Of a stretch of DNA of 64,000 bases, positions 61,073 to 64,000 are shown piece by piece. Numbering within the stretch: position 1 is the first letter of the stretch; the number at the start of each line of letters is the position of its first letter. The notes beneath the pieces are model-generated. The model had not been told where the DNA came from, did not search any database, and saw only the letters and a list, made by a program, of their open reading frames with translations. The translations under genes were made by a program, and so were the position numbers. The stretch is from Rhodobacter aestuarii (GTDB taxonomy: Bacteria > Pseudomonadota > Alphaproteobacteria > Rhodobacterales > Rhodobacteraceae): NCBI RefSeq assembly GCF_900156655.1, contig NZ_FTOG01000001.1, positions 558,001-622,000 of the forward strand, in the 5' to 3' direction.

Positions 61073-61131
61073 GGGCCCGAAGCTCGGGCCCCGCGTCACG
61101 CAATTGACATCGGGCGGGGGTAACCCCGCCC
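61073..61131 (+). repeat. two strong hairpins in the rpsB-tsf spacer
   Basis: GGGCCCGA-AGC-TCGGGCCC (61073-61091) and GGGCGGGG-GTAA-CCCCGCCC (61112-61131) are two perfect 8-bp stems separated by 20 bases. Neither has a U-tract, so they are more likely RNA-processing or stability elements than terminators. Confidence 0.6.
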
Positions 61132-61156
61132 TCACCCAATTCAGAGGAGAAATCCC

Positions 61157-62065
61157 ATGGCGATCACCGCTGCGATGGTGAAAGAGCTGCGCGACACCAC
61201 TGGCGCCGGCATGATGGATGCGAAAAAAGCGCTCACCGAGACCGACGGCAACATGGAAGCCGCGATCGACTGGCTGCGCACCAAAGGTCTGGCGAAAGCC
61301 GCCAAGAAAGCCGACCGTGTGGCCGCTGAAGGTCTTGTCGGTGTGGCCGTTTCGACCGGCCGTGGCGTTGCCATCGAGATCAACTCGGAAACCGACTTCG
61401 TTGCGAAAAACGACGATTTCCAAGCGCTCGTGCGCGATGTCGCCAAAGTGGCGCTGGAAACCGGTGAATCGGTCGAAGTGGTGAAAGCCGCTGCGCTCAA
61501 TGGCAAAACCGTTGACGAAGTGATCGGCGAAGCGATCGCCCGTATCGGCGAAAACATGACCTTCCGCCGTCTGCACGTGCTCGAAGGCGACACCATCGTT
61601 TCCTACGTCCACAACGCTGCCGCGCCCGAAATGGGCAAAATCGGTGTGCTCGTGGCGCTGAAAGGCGATGCGGCGAAAGCGGCTGAAGTTGGCAAGCAAA
61701 TCGCCATGCACATCGCCGCCACCGCGCCGATGGCGCTGGACGAGTCGAGCCTCGATCAAGACGTGGTTGCGCGCGAGCTGAAAGTGCAGACCGAAAAAGC
61801 GCTGGAAGAAAACGCCACCGCCGCGAAGCCGAAGCCCGAGCAAGTGATCCACAACAACATCATCCCGGGCCGGATGAAGAAATTCCTGGAAGAAGTGACC
61901 CTTCTGAACCAGAAATTCGTCATCAACCCGGACATCACCGTGGCGCAAGCCGCGACCGAAGCGGGTGTGGAAATCACCGGCTTTGCGCGTCTGGCCGTGG
62001 GTGAAGGCGTTGAGAAAAAAGAAGAAGACTTCGCCGCCGAAGTGGCGAAAATGGCTGGCGTGTAA
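61157..62065 (+). CDS. tsf: elongation factor Ts
   Basis: A 302-aa nucleotide-exchange factor for EF-Tu. The N-terminal UBA-like region [22 protein letters not shown] is diagnostic, followed by the core with [13 protein letters not shown] and [13 protein letters not shown]. It is longer than E. coli's (283 aa) by inserts common in this group. Preceded by GAGGAG seven bases upstream. It ends the rpsB-tsf operon before a strong terminator. Confidence 0.97.
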   Translation: MAITAAMVKELRDTTGAGMMDAKKALTETDGNMEAAIDWLRTKGLAKAAKKADRVAAEGLVGVAVSTGRGVAIEINSETDFVAKNDDFQALVRDVAKVALETGESVEVVKAAALNGKTVDEVIGEAIARIGENMTFRRLHVLEGDTIVSYVHNAAAPEMGKIGVLVALKGDAAKAAEVGKQIAMHIAATAPMALDESSLDQDVVARELKVQTEKALEENATAAKPKPEQVIHNNIIPGRMKKFLEEVTLLNQKFVINPDITVAQAATEAGVEITGFARLAVGEGVEKKEEDFAAEVAKMAGV

Positions 62066-62087
62066 GCCACAGCTTCTTCAAGGCAAA

Positions 62088-62115
62088 GGCGCCGCCCTTC
62101 GGGGCGGCGTTTTTC
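62088..62115 (+). terminator. Rho-independent terminator after tsf
   Basis: CGCCGCCC (62090-62097), loop TTCG, GGGCGGCG (62102-62109), then TTTTTC: a classic UUCG-loop terminator. Confidence 0.93.
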
Positions 62116-62171
62116 TTTGGCACAACGCCCAAATGTTTGCTGCGGGCTTTGTGAACCAAATTCCTGTCGGG

Positions 62172-62220
62172 AAATAAAAAACGACCCGGAACAGCGAATA
62201 TAAGCTGCCCGGGCCGTTCC
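62172..62220 (-). terminator. strong minus-strand terminator downstream of luxR
   Basis: On the minus strand AACGGCCCGG (62218-62209) pairs with CCGGGTCGTT (62189-62180, one wobble), with an inner GCAGC/GCTGT stem and an 8-base loop, followed by TTTTATTT. It lies about 190 bases past the luxR stop, so it ends either a long luxR 3' UTR or a separate minus-strand RNA. Confidence 0.8.
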
Positions 62221-62406
62221 GGAAAACCGGTTTGAGTTTCGCCGGATCAATCTTCGACTACGCTCATGTTCCTGGCCGAAGCCACCACTCACGGAACTCC
62301 TACACTAAACCCAATTTTTGCTGCGCTGGCGAGTATGGAATACCATACCTTTACCATTTTGTCGCAGGTCGCGGATGGGCGTAAACCTGCCGTGAATGGC
62401 TAAGTC

Positions 62407-63156
62407 TCAGTATTTTGTGAGAAAAAGTTGCTTTTGTAGCGCGGCTTTCAGTACCGCTTGCGCCGTAGTTTCGACCTCCAGCGTCTCGCGCGCGAGCCGC
62501 AAGTGCTTTTCGACGGTGGCCTGAGTCACCCCCATGATCTGCGCAATATCGGCTGTTGTCTTGCCGTCGCTCACCCATTCGAGCACTTCGCGCTGGCGCG
62601 CAGTGAGGGGGCGTCGCTGCGCCGGGAAAGGCAGGGAACTGATCTTGAGATGCAGCACCGAATTGAGCACCCACAGTTCGCGACCATGTTCATTCCAGAT
62701 CGCATCGACCTCGTCTTGGCTTAGCCCTGGGCGAGCGCATAGCCCAATCGCGCCTTTCGCCCGTGTCGAAGTGTCTGGAAAACCAATGGAATAGCCCGCC
62801 AGCACCTCAAAGCGCTGGTTTAGTGCAATCACCTTTTTCTCTTCGTCGCTGAGCAGGCCAGCGCTTGCGCGTTCGGCCACCAGCCGCCACGATTGGGCGC
62901 CGTTTGATTCCGCTGCCCATTTGACCATCGGGGCCTGCGAGAACAGCTTATCGCCCAAAAAGGCCTTGAGATATTCTGGGTCGTGATTGGAGAGAACGAG
63001 GGTGTCATCAAGGTTGCCCTCGATGTGCGGCGTCCGAAACCGGGTGAAGCCGTAGATGAGGCGGTCGAAGCCAAAGCTAGCCATCCGATCGCAGTGGAGC
63101 GACCAGAGCCCGGCGATATCTTCCACCGCAAGCAGGTTTTCTAGGTGCCCAAGCAT
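62407..63156 (-). CDS. LuxR-type regulator with autoinducer-binding domain (solo)
   Basis: A 249-aa regulator from the ATG at 63156, for which no clear Shine-Dalgarno is visible. The N-terminal ~165 residues match the AHL-binding domain, with the conserved Tyr in LIYGFTRF, the Asp-Pro of SNHDPEYLKAF and the Trp in APMVKWA. The C-terminal HTH is LTARQREVLEWVSDGKTTADIAQIMGVTQATVEKHLRLARETL. No luxI synthase is in the window, so this is a LuxR solo locally; whether it senses an AHL is open. Confidence 0.87.
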   Translation of the reverse strand: MLGHLENLLAVEDIAGLWSLHCDRMASFGFDRLIYGFTRFRTPHIEGNLDDTLVLSNHDPEYLKAFLGDKLFSQAPMVKWAAESNGAQSWRLVAERASAGLLSDEEKKVIALNQRFEVLAGYSIGFPDTSTRAKGAIGLCARPGLSQDEVDAIWNEHGRELWVLNSVLHLKISSLPFPAQRRPLTARQREVLEWVSDGKTTADIAQIMGVTQATVEKHLRLARETLEVETTAQAVLKAALQKQLFLTKY

Positions 63157-63305
63157 TGCGTGATTTAGTCTGTAGAGTGGTTGGTAACAGGACTGTGACA
63201 CGCACCTGACATGTCGGCAAGAAAAAGCGGTGCTAAACCGCCTCGTCCGGTCACTTAGTCGCACAAACCTATAAGTTTAGTGTATCTTATTTTTCGGTTG
63301 AAGTT

Positions 63306-63329
63306 CGTGCAAAAACAAAGTCTTGCACG
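63306..63329. promoter_or_regulatory. inverted repeat upstream of luxR
   Basis: CGTGCAA (63306-63312) and TTGCACG (63323-63329) form a perfect 7-bp inverted repeat with a 10-base spacer in the gap between luxR and the DUF442 gene. Its 24-base size suits a dimeric operator; it could equally end the DUF442 transcript. It is about 150 bases from the luxR start. Confidence 0.4.
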
Positions 63330-63336
63330 ATGATCT

Positions 63337-63783
63337 TTACGTAAACTTCGCGCGGGACGCGGCTTTCCCACGCAGCAGCGGCAGCAGCGCAGAATGGTCA
63401 TAACCGGCCTGTGCGGCAGCCTGCAGAATCTCTTCGGTAGGGCGCAAACCCGCTTGCGACAGCGCCCAAAGATGTGATGACCGCGTGCCAGAGCGGCACC
63501 ACGCCAGAACGGGCATCTCGGCCCCCTCTAGCGCGCTTTCAAACCCGTCCACCAAATCTTGGGTCAAAAGACCCGGCTCATAGGGCAAAAAGACATAGCG
63601 CAGGCCAGCCGCTTCTGCCGCAGCTTGAAATGCCTCATGCTGTAGGGCGTCGGGCACTTCATCATCGGGTCGATTGTTGATCAGCGTGCGAAAGCCCAGT
63701 TCTGCGGCTTTTGCCACATCTTCAAGCTCGATTTGGGGGGCCACCGCGAAATCGGGCGCCAGATACCGTAGATCCATCACCAT
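63337..63783 (-). CDS. TIGR01244/DUF442 family phosphatase-like protein
   Basis: A 148-aa protein with the dual-specificity-phosphatase-like fold of the DUF442/BLH family, whose members are tied to sulfide and sulfur metabolism. It has the family strand LGFRTLINNRPDDEVPDAL, VFLPYEPGLLTQDLVDGF and the loop WCRSGTRSSHLWALSQA, with the active-site Cys in CRSGTRS. The start could be ATG at 63783 or 63777. Function of this member is unproven. Confidence 0.84.
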   Translation of the reverse strand: MVMDLRYLAPDFAVAPQIELEDVAKAAELGFRTLINNRPDDEVPDALQHEAFQAAAEAAGLRYVFLPYEPGLLTQDLVDGFESALEGAEMPVLAWCRSGTRSSHLWALSQAGLRPTEEILQAAAQAGYDHSALLPLLRGKAASRAKFT

Positions 63784-63838
63784 CCTGCCTCGTTATCGCG
63801 TCAAAATGGCGCAGAGGGGCCGCAGATGCAAGGGCGGC

Positions 63839-64000
63839 TCAGGGCAGATCGGGGATGTCTTGGAGTGACGCTTGCGTGAGGTCCGCGCGCAACCAATCGG
63901 CGGCGGCAAAATCATCGCCCGTGGTATAGGCCGAGGGGGTGAGCACCACGCGCAAGCCTGCCGCTTTCGCCGAAGCCAGACCGGCGCGGCTGTCTTCAAA
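63839..64000 (-). CDS. HAD family hydrolase (CbbY/phosphoglycolate phosphatase-like), 3' end
   Basis: The last 53 residues of a gene that begins beyond the window. The segment FEDSRAGLASAKAAGLRVV is the conserved HAD motif IV region with its Asp, followed by LTPSAYTTGDDFAAADWL, as in CbbY-type phosphatases. The reading frame is open to the window's edge. Confidence 0.8.
   Translation of the reverse strand, partial: FEDSRAGLASAKAAGLRVVLTPSAYTTGDDFAAADWLRADLTQASLQDIPDLP

Larger units (their letters stand above)
62066..62406. other. 341-base gene-free spacer rich in dyads
   Basis: No protein gene of normal size is credible here. Besides two terminators, it holds AAACCGG/CCGGTTT-like palindromes around 62225-62235, GTATGG-AATA-CCATAC at 62333-62348, and GCAGGT/ACCTGC arms at about 62364-62390. 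Minus-strand peptides of 13 codons (to a stop at 62250) are possible but have no support. Confidence 0.5.

Noticed and set aside
61104-61132. TTGACA in the rpsB-tsf spacer as a tsf promoter
   Set aside because: There is no -10-like sequence at 16-18 bases, only the GC-rich hairpin.
62250-62290. Short minus-strand peptide frames (13 and 6 codons) after luxR
   Set aside because: Too short to judge, no family match, and only a weak AGGA/AGGAG context.
1-64000. CRISPR arrays, insertion sequences, prophage or anti-phage genes
   Set aside because: No direct-repeat arrays, transposase, integrase other than XerD, or terminal inverted repeats were seen. Gene content is housekeeping throughout.

Overview
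The window is a high-GC chromosomal segment of an alphaproteobacterium of the Rhodobacterales (Rhodobacter/Paracoccaceae type). Several things point there: the nifR3(dusB)-ntrB-ntrC cluster followed by ntrY-ntrX, trkA-trkH, hfq and hflX; a fused ispDF gene; the helABCDX-like ccmABCDG cluster behind secDF; an rpsB-tsf pair; a metal-site-poor hemB; and an NtrC with no GAFTGA loop. Gene density is high, many neighbours overlap by ATGA, and I see no insertion sequence, prophage, CRISPR array, tRNA or rRNA gene. Almost everything is core or near-core genome.

Layout: (1) 1-5968: the 3' end of an MttB-family methyltransferase gene, then a minus-strand chain of a small membrane protein, a secreted 525-aa protein, xerD, a CNNM/CorC-type protein and a Cys-rich protein. 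(2) 6.2-11.8 kb: aroK-aroB, dusA, a TauE/SafE exporter, mazG and an M20 amidohydrolase. (3) 12.0-18.2 kb: yajC-secD-secF, an Mth938-like gene and ccmABCDG, which form one export and cytochrome c maturation cluster. (4) 18.2-23.2 kb: hpt with a small membrane protein, a RatA/COQ10-like gene, amt, and cinA-pgpA-ispDF. (5) 23.4-35.2 kb: the nitrogen-control block dusB-ntrBC-ntrYX, then potassium uptake trkA-trkH, hfq and hflX. (6) 35.2-46 kb: penicillin-acylase-like hydrolase, HIBADH-like dehydrogenase, ssb, lytic transglycosylase, SYLF lipoprotein, hemB, a 'component of SufBCD complex' homologue and mfd. (7) 46.2-49.7 kb: a quaternary-amine (choline/glycine betaine) ABC transporter with an XRE regulator as its fourth gene. 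(8) 49.8-53.9 kb: acyl-CoA ligase, DsbA/FrnE-like protein and Bcr/CflA exporter on one strand, with a divergent XRE-cupin regulator. (9) 53.9-60.0 kb: CsbD-like protein, entericidin-like lipopeptide, YejA-like binding protein, a probable sRNA, 3-hydroxybutyrate dehydrogenase, a DUF502 protein and the psuK-psuG pair. (10) 60.2-64 kb: rpsB-tsf with a structured leader, a LuxR-type regulator without a luxI, a DUF442/TIGR01244 phosphatase-like protein, and the 3' end of a HAD hydrolase gene.

No wholly new multi-gene machine is evident. The best leads are a small-RNA-like locus at about 56.36-56.47 kb (promoter, two hairpins, U-tract); an uncharacterised ligase/DsbA-like/exporter module with its own divergent regulator; dyad-rich spacers on both sides of the solo LuxR gene; a candidate FnrL box inside the ccm cluster; an hflX gene with no good start codon; and the unusual NtrC and NtrX activator loops. 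All functions are inferred by reading the translated sequence; no database search was possible.
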